From Bacteroidota bacterium (GTDB lineage: Bacteria > Bacteroidota > Bacteroidia > Chitinophagales > Chitinophagaceae): 64,000 nucleotides of DNA. Numbering within the stretch: position 1 is the first letter of the stretch; each line of letters starts with the position of its first letter. The stretch covers positions 501,175 through 565,174 of the forward strand of contig JAFDZS010000001.1 of NCBI GenBank assembly GCA_018266775.1, written 5' to 3'. Shown piece after piece: positions 7,390 through 16,310 of the stretch. The translations under genes and the position numbers were made by a program. Under the pieces are notes generated by a model. It had not been told where the DNA came from. It made no database searches and saw only the letters and a program-made list of their open reading frames with translations.

Positions 7390-9033
7390 ATGATAACAGC
7401 AGGTTTCTATAATAATATTAAGCAAAAAGCCCGGCAGGTATACTGGCCTTTATTGCTGGTATTGCTGCTGGTACTGAATGTAAAACTGGTGGTTAAAGTT
7501 GCTGCTGTTGTATTGATCTGCATCATTAACCGCAAACAAGTTCATTTAAAAGATTTTATCAGCCGGCGTTACCTCTTATTTTATTTTGGAATGATGGGCA
7601 TTGCAGTCATCAACCTGTTACTGCATTACCGGCAGCTCACCACTATATATTTTGCCACAGTTATTATTGGTATGGCCTTCTGGATGATGAGCGCTGTAAT
7701 TGCCTATAACAGCAACTTGCTGATACAAAAAGGCAGCAGCAATACAATTCACTTCACCATCAGCCTGTTTTTTATACTGCATATAGCTTGTATTTTTTTA
7801 AACCTGCTGCTGATTGTTTGGGAAACAAAATCTTTAAACCCCTACGCATTCCGGGGGCTGAATCAAAAATATTATATCAGCACCGGCGATGCCATCACCG
7901 GCATCACCTTTGATGCGCCCGTTACCACTGCATTCATCGCTGCCTTTGCAGTAATCTATTTTTTATACAGAAAACAATTCATTGCCATGCTTGCCGCGAT
8001 GGCCGCATTGCTGGTACTGGCCAGCAACTTTGCCAACATGATTTTGGTTGCAGTGCTGATCTTTTGTTTTATTTTTTACAGCAACGGCGTACAAAAAAGT
8101 ATCATCGGTGTTTGTTTTACCATGCTGGTGATTTTTATGGCCCGTGTATCGCCACAGAATTATGAACACGTGGGAAGAATTTTTTACAGCGTCATCAATA
8201 AGCCTTATGATTTACCAAAGGAAAAAGTATTGAGCCTGGAAGAAATAAAAACTGCGCCGGACAGTATTTTATCTGCACAGCAAAAAAAACAAAAAACAGC
8301 AGCACAGTATATCGACAGTGTGAACAGCGTTGAAGCGTCGATACGTAATGTACAACAGCATCCGGCTGTGGCAATACCTGCCATTACTGAAACAACCACC
8401 ATCCGCAAAAACATTGCTTTTTATTCCTTCAAAGAAAGTAATACTGTAGAAGAAAAGATCAACAGCAACAAAGCATTTTTGCTGCATTCATTTACACCCG
8501 AACAAACAGACAGCCTGGACAAGCTGTACAACTGGAAACATCCCGGTAAATGGATTGCTGCCCTGCAACTGGTTACATTTTTTAAGACACACCCCAATAA
8601 AATATTACTGGGCAACGGGGTGGCTAATTTTTCTTCAAGGCTGGCGTATAAGGCTACGGGTCTGAATATGGCGGGGCAATACCCTGCGAAATTAAAATAC
8701 ATTCACCCTGATTTTCTGAATAATCATTTGCTGGTTTACCTGCATTACCATGCATTAGACCAAAGCAATCACGAAGCATCTAACACTCCGGATGCAGCGT
8801 ATTTTCAGGTAGCGGGTGAATATGGTGCAGCAGGCTTAATTTTTCTGGCTGCATTCTTCCTGTATTTCTTCCGTTACACGGGCAGGCAAACGTATGCATT
8901 ACCATTGCTGCTGCTGCTGGCCGGATCTTTTTTTGCGGAATACTGGTTTGAACAATTTTCCATTGTAGTGTTGTTTGAAATTTTATTATTCACACACATC
9001 AAAGATCAGCGCGGGGGGGAGCTGTCATCATGA
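7390..9033 (+). CDS. O-antigen polymerase/ligase-like membrane protein with a large soluble insert
   Basis: Candidate Wzy polymerase or ligase. The N-terminal half (about residues 18-250) has about nine hydrophobic segments. Residues about 265-400 form a charged soluble insert rich in Lys, Gln and Ser. The C-terminal part has the Wzy_C-like pattern: a His-containing stretch, then AYFQVAGEYGAAGLIFL, followed by two membrane segments. The product is 547 residues, longer than the usual 400-450, because of the insert. Its last four bases (ATGA) overlap the next gene. Seven G residues occur at 9013-9019, inside the last codons. There is no terminator, so it belongs to the same transcript as its neighbours. 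Confidence 0.65.
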   Translation: MITAGFYNNIKQKARQVYWPLLLVLLLVLNVKLVVKVAAVVLICIINRKQVHLKDFISRRYLLFYFGMMGIAVINLLLHYRQLTTIYFATVIIGMAFWMMSAVIAYNSNLLIQKGSSNTIHFTISLFFILHIACIFLNLLLIVWETKSLNPYAFRGLNQKYYISTGDAITGITFDAPVTTAFIAAFAVIYFLYRKQFIAMLAAMAALLVLASNFANMILVAVLIFCFIFYSNGVQKSIIGVCFTMLVIFMARVSPQNYEHVGRIFYSVINKPYDLPKEKVLSLEEIKTAPDSILSAQQKKQKTAAQYIDSVNSVEASIRNVQQHPAVAIPAITETTTIRKNIAFYSFKESNTVEEKINSNKAFLLHSFTPEQTDSLDKLYNWKHPGKWIAALQLVTFFKTHPNKILLGNGVANFSSRLAYKATGLNMAGQYPAKLKYIHPDFLNNHLLVYLHYHALDQSNHEASNTPDAAYFQVAGEYGAAGLIFLAAFFLYFFRYTGRQTYALPLLLLLAGSFFAEYWFEQFSIVVLFEILLFTHIKDQRGGELSS

Positions 9034-9986
9034 CAACGCCGCAACTCAGTGTGATCATGCCTGCATACAATGCCGCACAATATTTACGTGAGGCCATCAC
9101 TTCGGTACTGCAGCAAACGTTTACTGATTTTGAATTACTGGTGATCAATGATGGATCCACAGATGCCACAGAAAATATCATCCGTTCATTTGCCGATGCA
9201 CGCATCAGGCTCATCAATCAACCGCACAGTGGCGTGTCTGCTGCATTGAATTTGGGGTTGCTGAATGCCAATGCCCATTTCATTGCCCGTTGCGATGCAG
9301 ATGATATTAACCTGCCACAGCGCTTTGCTATTCAACTGCAATTCTTACAGGAAAACCCCGGGTATGTTTTAGTGGGCTGCGATGCTGTGTACATTGACCG
9401 CCATGGAAATTTTGTTTTCAATTATCATTATCCCGCTTATACGGATGATGACATAAAAAAACTGGGTTACAAAATTTGCCCTTTTGCACACCCCACGGTA
9501 ATGTATAAAAAACAGGCGGTACTGGATGCAGGCATGTACGATGTGCATGCACACAATTTTGAAGATCATTTACTATGGCGCAAAGTGGTGCATGCAGGTA
9601 AAGTGTGCAACATCAGGAAAAAACTGGTGCAATACCGTTTCAATCCTGAATCAGTAACCATTGATGAAAAGTGGCGGGGCAAACGTTTTCAGCAGATCAA
9701 ATATGCAGCATTACAGAAAGGCAGCATCAGCAAAACTGAGGGTGATGAATTACTGCACATCATTCGCAAACAAAATACCGCAAAAATAAAACGGGGATCT
9801 TACTATGCATTGCTGAGTAAAAAATACCTGTTCAATAATTACGAACCATCAACAGCAAGAAAGTACAGTCTGGCGCTGATCAAAATTTTTCCTTTAAAAA
9901 TGCAGGGCTATGTGATGACGGGCCTTTCTTTCTTTCCAGAAAAAATTTTACGGTCATTATATAAAATAAAATCAACCGCATTGTGA
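9030..9986 (+). CDS. Glycosyltransferase family 2 protein
   Basis: Cytoplasmic GT-A fold enzyme adding a sugar to the lipid-linked glycan. The N-terminal domain has the typical start SVIMPAYNAAQYLREAI, the nucleotide-binding VINDGSTDAT and the metal-binding acidic motif RCDADD near residues 91-96. The C-terminal 100 residues are more variable. It overlaps the previous gene by ATGA and the next by GTGA, so the three genes are translationally coupled. Donor sugar is unknown. Confidence 0.85.
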   Translation: MTTPQLSVIMPAYNAAQYLREAITSVLQQTFTDFELLVINDGSTDATENIIRSFADARIRLINQPHSGVSAALNLGLLNANAHFIARCDADDINLPQRFAIQLQFLQENPGYVLVGCDAVYIDRHGNFVFNYHYPAYTDDDIKKLGYKICPFAHPTVMYKKQAVLDAGMYDVHAHNFEDHLLWRKVVHAGKVCNIRKKLVQYRFNPESVTIDEKWRGKRFQQIKYAALQKGSISKTEGDELLHIIRKQNTAKIKRGSYYALLSKKYLFNNYEPSTARKYSLALIKIFPLKMQGYVMTGLSFFPEKILRSLYKIKSTAL

Positions 9987-11068
9987 AAGTAGCATTCATT
10001 ATACGGTCAACAGCATACAGCGCACCCGGTGGTGATACACTGCAGGTGCAGCAAACCGCACGTGCATTGCGGCAGTTGAATGTACAGGTGGATATTAAAC
10101 TGGCTTTCGAAAAAGTACAGTACACGGAATACGATCTGCTGCATTTTTTCAACATCATCCGCCCGGCAGATATGCTGCTGCATATTCAAAAATCAAAAAA
10201 GCCATTTGTAGTATCCAGCATCTTTATAGATTATTCTGCATTCGATACGCAATACCGCAGTGGAATATCTGGTAGACTGTTCAAATATTTTTCCCGTGAT
10301 GCTGCTGAATACATGAAGACGGTTGCCCGTTTCTTAACAGGCCGCGATAAACTGGTAAGCAAAGCCTACTTGTGGAAAGGCCACGGCAAAAGTATCCGCA
10401 GCGTTTTATCCAATGCACAATATGTTTTAGTACAGGCAGAAGAAGAGTATAACGATTTGGTACATCACTTTGGAATTAAACCTCATTATGCAATAATTAA
10501 AAACGGCGTGGATGCACAATTGTTTGCCCAGGCGCAACAGCAACAAAAAGATGAACAACTGGTTTTATGTGTGGGCAGAATTGAAGGCATCAAAAATCAA
10601 TACCATCTCATTCGTGCATTGAACAACACACCGTATCAATTAGTACTGATTGGTGATGCAGCAACAAACCAGCGCAGTTATTTTGAAAAATGCAAAGCCA
10701 TTGCAGCAGACAATGTACATTTTATTCCGCACCTTCCGCAGGAACAATTAGTGCAGTATTATAACCATGCCAAAGTACATGTGCTGCCCAGTTGGTTCGA
10801 GGTATGCGGGCTTTCATCGCTTGAAGCTGGTGTGATGGGCTGCAATATTGTAATAACCAAAAACGGTTATGCCTCTTCTTATTTCGGAAATGCAGCGTAT
10901 TACTGCGATCCCGCCGATCCGGCCAGTATTGCAAAAGCAGTACAATCCGCAGCAGCAGCACACACAAACGGTTTACAACAAAAAATTCGTCATGCATACA
11001 CCTGGCAAAACGCAGCAATGCAAACGCTGGATGTATATAAAAAAATAGTAGCACCATGCAATTATTAA
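9983..11068 (+). CDS. Glycosyltransferase family 4 protein
   Basis: GT-B fold transferase of the surface glycan pathway. The N-terminus has the strand KVAFIIRSTAYSAPGGDT, typical of family 4 acceptor domains. The C-terminal half has LVLCVGRIEGIKNQ and the donor-binding stretch SWFEVCGLSSLEAGVMG, with the E-x7-E pattern (Glu in FEVCGLSSLE). The start is a GTG that forms a GTGA overlap with the previous stop; it is coupled and no ATG is nearby, so GTG is preferred. It overlaps the next gene by 13 bp. Confidence 0.85.
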   Translation: MKVAFIIRSTAYSAPGGDTLQVQQTARALRQLNVQVDIKLAFEKVQYTEYDLLHFFNIIRPADMLLHIQKSKKPFVVSSIFIDYSAFDTQYRSGISGRLFKYFSRDAAEYMKTVARFLTGRDKLVSKAYLWKGHGKSIRSVLSNAQYVLVQAEEEYNDLVHHFGIKPHYAIIKNGVDAQLFAQAQQQQKDEQLVLCVGRIEGIKNQYHLIRALNNTPYQLVLIGDAATNQRSYFEKCKAIAADNVHFIPHLPQEQLVQYYNHAKVHVLPSWFEVCGLSSLEAGVMGCNIVITKNGYASSYFGNAAYYCDPADPASIAKAVQSAAAAHTNGLQQKIRHAYTWQNAAMQTLDVYKKIVAPCNY

Positions 11069-12168
11069 ACATTGCCATCATTGGGTCAAGAGGTATTCCA
11101 AATTATTACGGCGGCTTTGAACAGATGGCGCAGTACCTGGCAGTGGGCTTACTTAATAAAGGCCACCAGGTTACTGTGTATAATTCGCACAATCATCCTT
11201 ATAAAGAAAATGAATGGAATGGTGTGAAGCTGGTTCACTGCTTTGATGCGGAAAATATGATTGGTACAGCCGGCCAGTTTGTATATGATTTCAACTGTAT
11301 TATGGATGCACGCAAACGTCATTTTGATGTAATGCTTTTTCTCGGTTATACCAGCAGTTCTGTATTCGGCAGCATATTCCCTAAAAATGCAGTAATCATT
11401 TCCAATATGGATGGCATGGAATGGAAGCGGGATAAATATTCCAAACCGGTACAAAAATTTTTACGCTTCGCAGAAAAGCTGGCCGTGAAGTACAGCGATT
11501 TTTTTGTTGCCGATTCCACGGTAATCAAAACTTATGTAGAAGAGAAATACCATATTGAAAGCAAATACATTCCTTATGGTGCAGAAATGTTTACCAATAA
11601 AGATGAATGTATACTGGCAAAATTTGGTGTGGAGAAAATGAACTACCACATGCTGATGGCAAGGATGGAACCTGAGAATAATATTGATATGATTCTGCAG
11701 GGTTTTCACATGAGTAATTCAGAAAAAAAGTTTGTTGTGATTGGTAATTATAATAATTCATTTGGCAAACTGATGTACCAGAAATACCATCATGATGAGC
11801 GTATTATTTTTACCGGCGGCATTTTCGAATCCTGCGTCACCAATACCCTGCGTGCCTATTGCCGTTTATATTTTCATGGGCACAGTGTGGGCGGCACCAA
11901 CCCATCTTTACTGGAAGCCATGGCCAATGGCTCTATTATTGTTGCACACGACAATGCTTTTAACCGTGCGGTGCTGAACGGCGATGCGTATTATTTTAAA
12001 ACACCGGAAGATGTGGAGCAACTGGTATTGAAAAGTAATGGACATAAGGAAAGTGCCGTAATGGTAAAAAATAATTTTGTAAAAATTGAAGAAGAATATA
12101 ACTGGCCCAATATAGTGAACCAGTATGAGTCGTTTATTATTGAATGCTATAACCATTCAAAAAAATGA
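11056..12168 (+). CDS. DUF1972-type glycosyltransferase (rhamnosyltransferase-like)
   Basis: GT-B enzyme whose N-terminal domain matches DUF1972: it starts with IAIIGSRGIPNYYGGFEQ, then YNSHNHPYKE, and includes SNMDGMEWKRDKYSK. Members of this group include rhamnosyltransferases of capsule and S-layer glycan loci (WchF and WsaD types). The C-terminal domain has HGHSVGGTNPSLLEAMANG, the donor-binding signature. At 370 residues it is of usual length. The last four bases overlap the next gene as ATGA. The sugar donor is inferred only from relatives. Confidence 0.85.
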   Translation: MQLLNIAIIGSRGIPNYYGGFEQMAQYLAVGLLNKGHQVTVYNSHNHPYKENEWNGVKLVHCFDAENMIGTAGQFVYDFNCIMDARKRHFDVMLFLGYTSSSVFGSIFPKNAVIISNMDGMEWKRDKYSKPVQKFLRFAEKLAVKYSDFFVADSTVIKTYVEEKYHIESKYIPYGAEMFTNKDECILAKFGVEKMNYHMLMARMEPENNIDMILQGFHMSNSEKKFVVIGNYNNSFGKLMYQKYHHDERIIFTGGIFESCVTNTLRAYCRLYFHGHSVGGTNPSLLEAMANGSIIVAHDNAFNRAVLNGDAYYFKTPEDVEQLVLKSNGHKESAVMVKNNFVKIEEEYNWPNIVNQYESFIIECYNHSKK

Positions 12169-13424
12169 AAGACTTATTGCACATAAAAGAAAATGCAACA
12201 GATACCATCAGCTATTACCTGCTGGCGGCATTTGTAATAACATTGCCTTTTGATTTTTTTTACAGCGAAGCCATTTTGTTTTGTTTTGCTTTGCATACCA
12301 TCATACACAGCAATGCAAATCGGTATAAAAATATTTTCCGGTTGCCGGTGCTGCTGTTAACAGCTGTGTTTTTTTTGAACCTTACCGGTATGCTGTACAG
12401 CCCCAACATGCACGAGGCTGTAAATATTGCAACAAGACAATTGGCTATTTTGCTCTTTCCCGTTTTATTTGCAGTTAATGCCATCAACTTAAAAAAATAT
12501 GCAGCTAACCTGGTTTGTTTCCTGGGCTGCAGCTGCACATTTGCCATACTTTATCTTTATGGCAGTGCCATTGCGACTATAGCACAAACACATCAACCCA
12601 TAACGGTACTTTTTTCTGCGGCCTTCATGAACCAGCATTTTTCTTTACCGCTGGATATTCATGCCACTTATCTTTCCCTGTATTGTACTTTTTCATTGCT
12701 GGCGTTTATATTTTTTGCAGTACAGGAAAAGCAATGGCAACACAGGATCATGTATTTGTTTTGTATAGGAGTGCTTTCCGCAGGAATGTTGCAGTTGTCT
12801 TCAAGGGCAGTCTTCATTGCATTTTTTGTGGTGATCAATGGCGTATTTCCTTTTGTATTATTCAGTGGTAAAAAAAGAGTAACTGCTTTTATAAGCGCAA
12901 GCCTGTTTTCTGCAACCTGTATTTTCTTTATTGTTAAGATGGATGCTTTTAATGAAAGATTTATCAGTGGCTTGGAAAATGATCTCTCTTCCAAAAGCCA
13001 GGTATTTGAAAGTGTGGAACCGCGCTGGGCTAGATGGAGTGCAGTTATGGAACTGGTTAGAAAATCGCCAGTGGCTGGTTATGGAAGTGGTGCAGAAAAT
13101 GAGGTATTGCAGGCACAGTTCTACCAGGAAAAATTATACGTGGCTTATCTCAATGAATTAAATGCACACAGTGAATACCTGAGTGTTTGCATCAGAACGG
13201 GCATTGCAGGTTTATTGGTGTTGCTGGGTGTTTTGTATTATGGTTTTTCCACCGCAGTAAAAAGAAAAGACGTACCCTTTATAGTGTTTATGATACTCAT
13301 TTCTATTGTATTTATTGCAGAGAATGTGCTGGATACCAACAAAGGGATTTTTTTCTATAGCATTTTTCTTTCCCTGTTCATTATTGGTAATACCAGGCAT
13401 GACAGTAAAATGACAACAGCTTAA
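12165..13424 (+). CDS. O-antigen ligase/polymerase family membrane protein (Wzy_C-like)
   Basis: Second polymerase- or ligase-like protein of the locus. The 419 residues have about 10-11 hydrophobic segments. A periplasmic loop at about residues 265-345 contains the family features: PRWARWSAVMELVRKSPVAGYGSG, then a conserved His in LNAHSEYLSVCIRTGIAGLL. The pair of this protein and the one at 7390 could be polymerase and ligase, but sequence does not tell which is which. It is coupled to the gene upstream by ATGA; 58 bp separate it from the next gene. Confidence 0.75.
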   Translation: MKDLLHIKENATDTISYYLLAAFVITLPFDFFYSEAILFCFALHTIIHSNANRYKNIFRLPVLLLTAVFFLNLTGMLYSPNMHEAVNIATRQLAILLFPVLFAVNAINLKKYAANLVCFLGCSCTFAILYLYGSAIATIAQTHQPITVLFSAAFMNQHFSLPLDIHATYLSLYCTFSLLAFIFFAVQEKQWQHRIMYLFCIGVLSAGMLQLSSRAVFIAFFVVINGVFPFVLFSGKKRVTAFISASLFSATCIFFIVKMDAFNERFISGLENDLSSKSQVFESVEPRWARWSAVMELVRKSPVAGYGSGAENEVLQAQFYQEKLYVAYLNELNAHSEYLSVCIRTGIAGLLVLLGVLYYGFSTAVKRKDVPFIVFMILISIVFIAENVLDTNKGIFFYSIFLSLFIIGNTRHDSKMTTA

Positions 13425-13482
13425 CAATTCAATAAGGCAACCGGAAAAAATATTTTATCGTTTTAATAGTAAATAATAATTG

Positions 13483-14259
13483 ATGCAGGGATTATCTGTG
13501 GTGATCATAACCTTTAATGAAGAAAAAAATATTGGCCGTTGTATAGCATCTGTATCCGGTATTGCTGATGAGATCATTGTGGTGGATTCGTTTTCGGATG
13601 ATAACACTGTTGTTATTGCAAGAGAAATGGGTGCCATTGTAAAGCAATCTGCTTTTGACGGGTATATAGAACAAAAGAATAAAGCCATCAGCCTGGCTAA
13701 ACACCGGTATGTTTTATTACTGGATGCAGATGAAGCGCCTGATGCAGAGCTGGCTGCAGCTATACTGGAAACCAAAAATGATTTTTTGTTTGCAGCGTAT
13801 GCCATGAAGCGGTGCAATGTGTATTGCGGTAAACAAATCAAACATGGATTGTGGTATCCTGATAAAAAAATCCGGTTGTTTGATAAACTGCAGGGGCGAT
13901 GCGGCGGGTTGAATCCGCACGACAAAATTGTACTAAACAATAAAACAAAAATTAAAATGCTGCAGGGCAATATCATGCATTATACGTTCAATTCTGCCAG
14001 CGAATACCAAAGCAGAAATGAAACCTTAAGCAGCATTGCAGCACATTCGCTCTACATCAATGGCATAAAAAAAAATTCATTAAAAATATTTTTTAGCCCA
14101 TTGTGGGCATTCATCAATGGCTATTTTTTAAGATTGGGTTTTTTGGATGGCTATGATGGTTTGATTATCGCAGCACTATGTGCACAGCAGAGTTTTTTAA
14201 AATACCACAAACTGCGGCAATTGCAAAAGCAGCTGTTGCATGGCATTATTTGTGAATAA
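13483..14259 (+). CDS. Glycosyltransferase family 2 protein, WaaE/KdtX-like
   Basis: Small GT2 enzyme (259 residues) of the lipopolysaccharide-core glucosyltransferase type. Motifs are SVVIITFNEEKNIGRCIAS, VVDSFSDDNT and the metal-site motif LLLDADEAPD at about residues 80-89. The C-terminal hydrophobic region has LRLGFLDGYDG, also found in the paralogue at 58999. The open frame starts at a TTG at 13480, but the ATG at 13483 directly follows and is preferred. It lies 12 bp before the next gene. Confidence 0.85.
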   Translation: MQGLSVVIITFNEEKNIGRCIASVSGIADEIIVVDSFSDDNTVVIAREMGAIVKQSAFDGYIEQKNKAISLAKHRYVLLLDADEAPDAELAAAILETKNDFLFAAYAMKRCNVYCGKQIKHGLWYPDKKIRLFDKLQGRCGGLNPHDKIVLNNKTKIKMLQGNIMHYTFNSASEYQSRNETLSSIAAHSLYINGIKKNSLKIFFSPLWAFINGYFLRLGFLDGYDGLIIAALCAQQSFLKYHKLRQLQKQLLHGIICE

Positions 14260-14271
14260 ATTGTATACCTG

Positions 14272-15198
14272 GTGAACAATACAGAACAAAGCATATTAAA
14301 AACACTCGGTTATTTCGACCTGTTTCATTATCCCGTTACACGGGATGAAATTCTTTCTTTTCATGAAGACAGGATTGCAGCACTGGCCATTGATATTGCA
14401 CTGGAACAACTGGTGCGCAGGCAATATGTTTTTTTGTTAGATGGATTTTATTCATTGCACAATGACCACGCATTGGTGCAGCGCAGGCTTGAAGGCAACC
14501 GGCTGGCGGTTCAATACATGCACACGGCTGCAAAGGTTTCAAAATTTTTATCTGCATTTCCGTTCATAAAAGGTATTGCCGTATCCGGTTCGTTATCTAA
14601 AAATTTTGCCACCGCAGATTCCGATATTGATTTCTTTATTGTTACAGCTGCCAACCGCTTATGGATTGCCCGAACATTGATGCACCTGTATAAAAAATTG
14701 ACTTTTTTAACCGGCCGCCAGCATTGGTATTGTATGAATTATTATGTGGATGAAGCACAGCTTGAAATTCCGGAACAAAATATTTTTACTGCAATGGAAA
14801 TTATTACACTGGTGCCCATGCAGGGTAAAACCGGTTTAAATAATTTCTTCAATAATAATGTATGGACGAAGCAATATTTTCCTGTACACCAATACAACAA
14901 TATGCATACACACGAAATTGAACCGGGTGTGTTCAGAAAATGGATTGAACGTGTGTTACAGGGTAAAAAAGGCGATTGGCTGGATCAATGCTTAATGCGT
15001 ATTACTGATAAACGGTGGAAGAAAAAATCGTTGCAGCATAAAGTCAACAGCCGCGGTGTGCACCTCGGTATGGTGGTAGACCGTCATTGCTCCAAACCAG
15101 ACCCCAAAAATTTCCAGGAAAAAATCATTACACAATATGAAAACAAAGTGCAGCAATTATTACAGCAGCATCGTAATGCTGCGTTACAATTGCTGTGA
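14272..15198 (+). CDS. Nucleotidyltransferase-fold protein with an N-terminal winged-helix-like segment
   Basis: Role unknown. Residues 1-75 look like a winged helix (QSILKTLGYFDLFHYPVTRDEI). Residues about 95-130 carry the pol-beta-type nucleotidyltransferase motif: GSLSKNFATADSDIDFFIV. The Gly-Ser followed at 10-12 residues by Asp-x-Asp would bind the metal and nucleotide. The C-terminal half is basic and not recognised. The start is GTG at 14272, 12 bp after the GT2 stop. It is the last gene of the plus-strand run. It could modify a sugar, a lipid or a protein; no substrate can be named. Confidence 0.65.
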   Translation: MNNTEQSILKTLGYFDLFHYPVTRDEILSFHEDRIAALAIDIALEQLVRRQYVFLLDGFYSLHNDHALVQRRLEGNRLAVQYMHTAAKVSKFLSAFPFIKGIAVSGSLSKNFATADSDIDFFIVTAANRLWIARTLMHLYKKLTFLTGRQHWYCMNYYVDEAQLEIPEQNIFTAMEIITLVPMQGKTGLNNFFNNNVWTKQYFPVHQYNNMHTHEIEPGVFRKWIERVLQGKKGDWLDQCLMRITDKRWKKKSLQHKVNSRGVHLGMVVDRHCSKPDPKNFQEKIITQYENKVQQLLQQHRNAALQLL

Positions 15199-15235
15199 TT
15201 TGATGCAGTTGTTTTTCTTTTACCATTTCTTATAA

Positions 15236-15386
15236 AGGTTTTAGAATGCCGCGCTTACAGGGCTTTATTAAGCAAGCGTATTAATACTGCCAAAATATCG
15301 GCCCTGCGGGCCTGAGCAAGAACTTCATATTTCTAAAACCTCATCAGATTGTAATCTGCATTAAGCCTCGTAGAGGCGTTATTTTG
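15236..15386. repeat. Palindrome-rich intergenic region between convergent genes
   Basis: In the 290 bp between the convergent genes ending at 15198 and 15489 there are nested inverted repeats. The outer arms AGGTTTTAGAA (15236-15246) and TTCTAAAACCT (15331-15341) are perfect. Inside or next to them are GGCCC/GGGCC (15300-15312), CAGATT/AATCTG (15345-15358), GCCTC/GAGGC (15365-15377) and CCAAAATA/TATTTTGG (about 15290-15386). No ORF or clear terminator with a T run was found. It may be a decayed mobile palindrome element that now also ends transcription. Confidence 0.6.
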
Positions 15387-15488
15387 GTAACATCAACATA
15401 AAAGTGGAGAAGCCCTTTATGGGAGACATTACATTTCACAAACTGATTAACCTAATTGTATGGAATGAAATAATAAAAGCAATTGCTC

Positions 15489-16310
15489 TTATTGCTTCTG
15501 CAATGAAATAATATAATAATCACCAATGTACTTCCACGGCCAGCGTTGCTTCCAGTTGTCTTCTCTTTTTTGCAAAAAGCGATATAACCGCGGATGCTTT
15601 TCCGCAAACCCTTCCATATAAGAAGGCGGAACTATAGTGCATAAGCCTTCAATGCTCAATACTTTAAATTCAGGTTGCAATGTTTTAATAATGTAAGAAG
15701 GATTGTAATACCAGCAGGTAAATGAGGTGTTTTCTACGTTGGCTTTCACTCCTTTGCTGCTGAAGAAACGGCGGAAAGCCGTTTTGGTTTTTCCTTTGAC
15801 CAGTAGTAATGTTTCCCACAAACAAAACGATGGCAGCACCACTAATGTTACAATGCCGCCTGGCTCCAGCAATGAATGAAATGATTGTAACACTTTGTTC
15901 AGCTCACCCGTACAATTCAATCCTGCAAAATTGGAAAAGATATGATTGTATAATTTTTGTTGCTGTACCTGTTGCAAATTGGTGAAAGAAATACATTCGG
16001 TACTGATCAGGTGTTGAATGCTGGTAGTATTTATTTTTTGCTGCAACTGTTCCAGCATGCCCGGTGCAATATCGGTGGCATGAACGGTGTGGCCCTGCTG
16101 CGCCAGCCAGATCGCATCTTCTCCCGTACCGCAATTTAATTCCAGTACATGACTGCCGGGCTGCAGGTATTGCTGCAAATGTTGCCGCACCCTTTGCCGT
16201 TTATAGGCAATGATGGAATCGCTGCCATAAAGCGTATCAAAAATTGCAGATTGTTTGCTGAATGCTTCAGCCACTGCTTTTTCGTTGGTATGATGCAATG
16301 GCATACTCAT
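15489..16310 (-). CDS. Class I SAM-dependent methyltransferase
   Basis: Last gene of the seven-gene minus-strand operon. The 273-residue product has the Rossmann-type SAM site: VLELNCGTGEDAIWLAQQG (motif I) and HATDIAPGMLEQL (motif II acidic residue). It then has the post-motif strand with SNFAGLNC and the PGGIVTLVVLP segment. It resembles small-molecule or lipid-quinone methyltransferases in general shape; the substrate is unknown. The start codon overlaps the stop of the radical SAM gene upstream (ATGA at 16307-16310), so the two are translationally coupled. No terminator with a T run was seen downstream; the palindromic region at 15236-15386 lies there. Confidence 0.8.
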   Translation of the reverse strand: MSMPLHHTNEKAVAEAFSKQSAIFDTLYGSDSIIAYKRQRVRQHLQQYLQPGSHVLELNCGTGEDAIWLAQQGHTVHATDIAPGMLEQLQQKINTTSIQHLISTECISFTNLQQVQQQKLYNHIFSNFAGLNCTGELNKVLQSFHSLLEPGGIVTLVVLPSFCLWETLLLVKGKTKTAFRRFFSSKGVKANVENTSFTCWYYNPSYIIKTLQPEFKVLSIEGLCTIVPPSYMEGFAEKHPRLYRFLQKREDNWKQRWPWKYIGDYYIISLQKQ

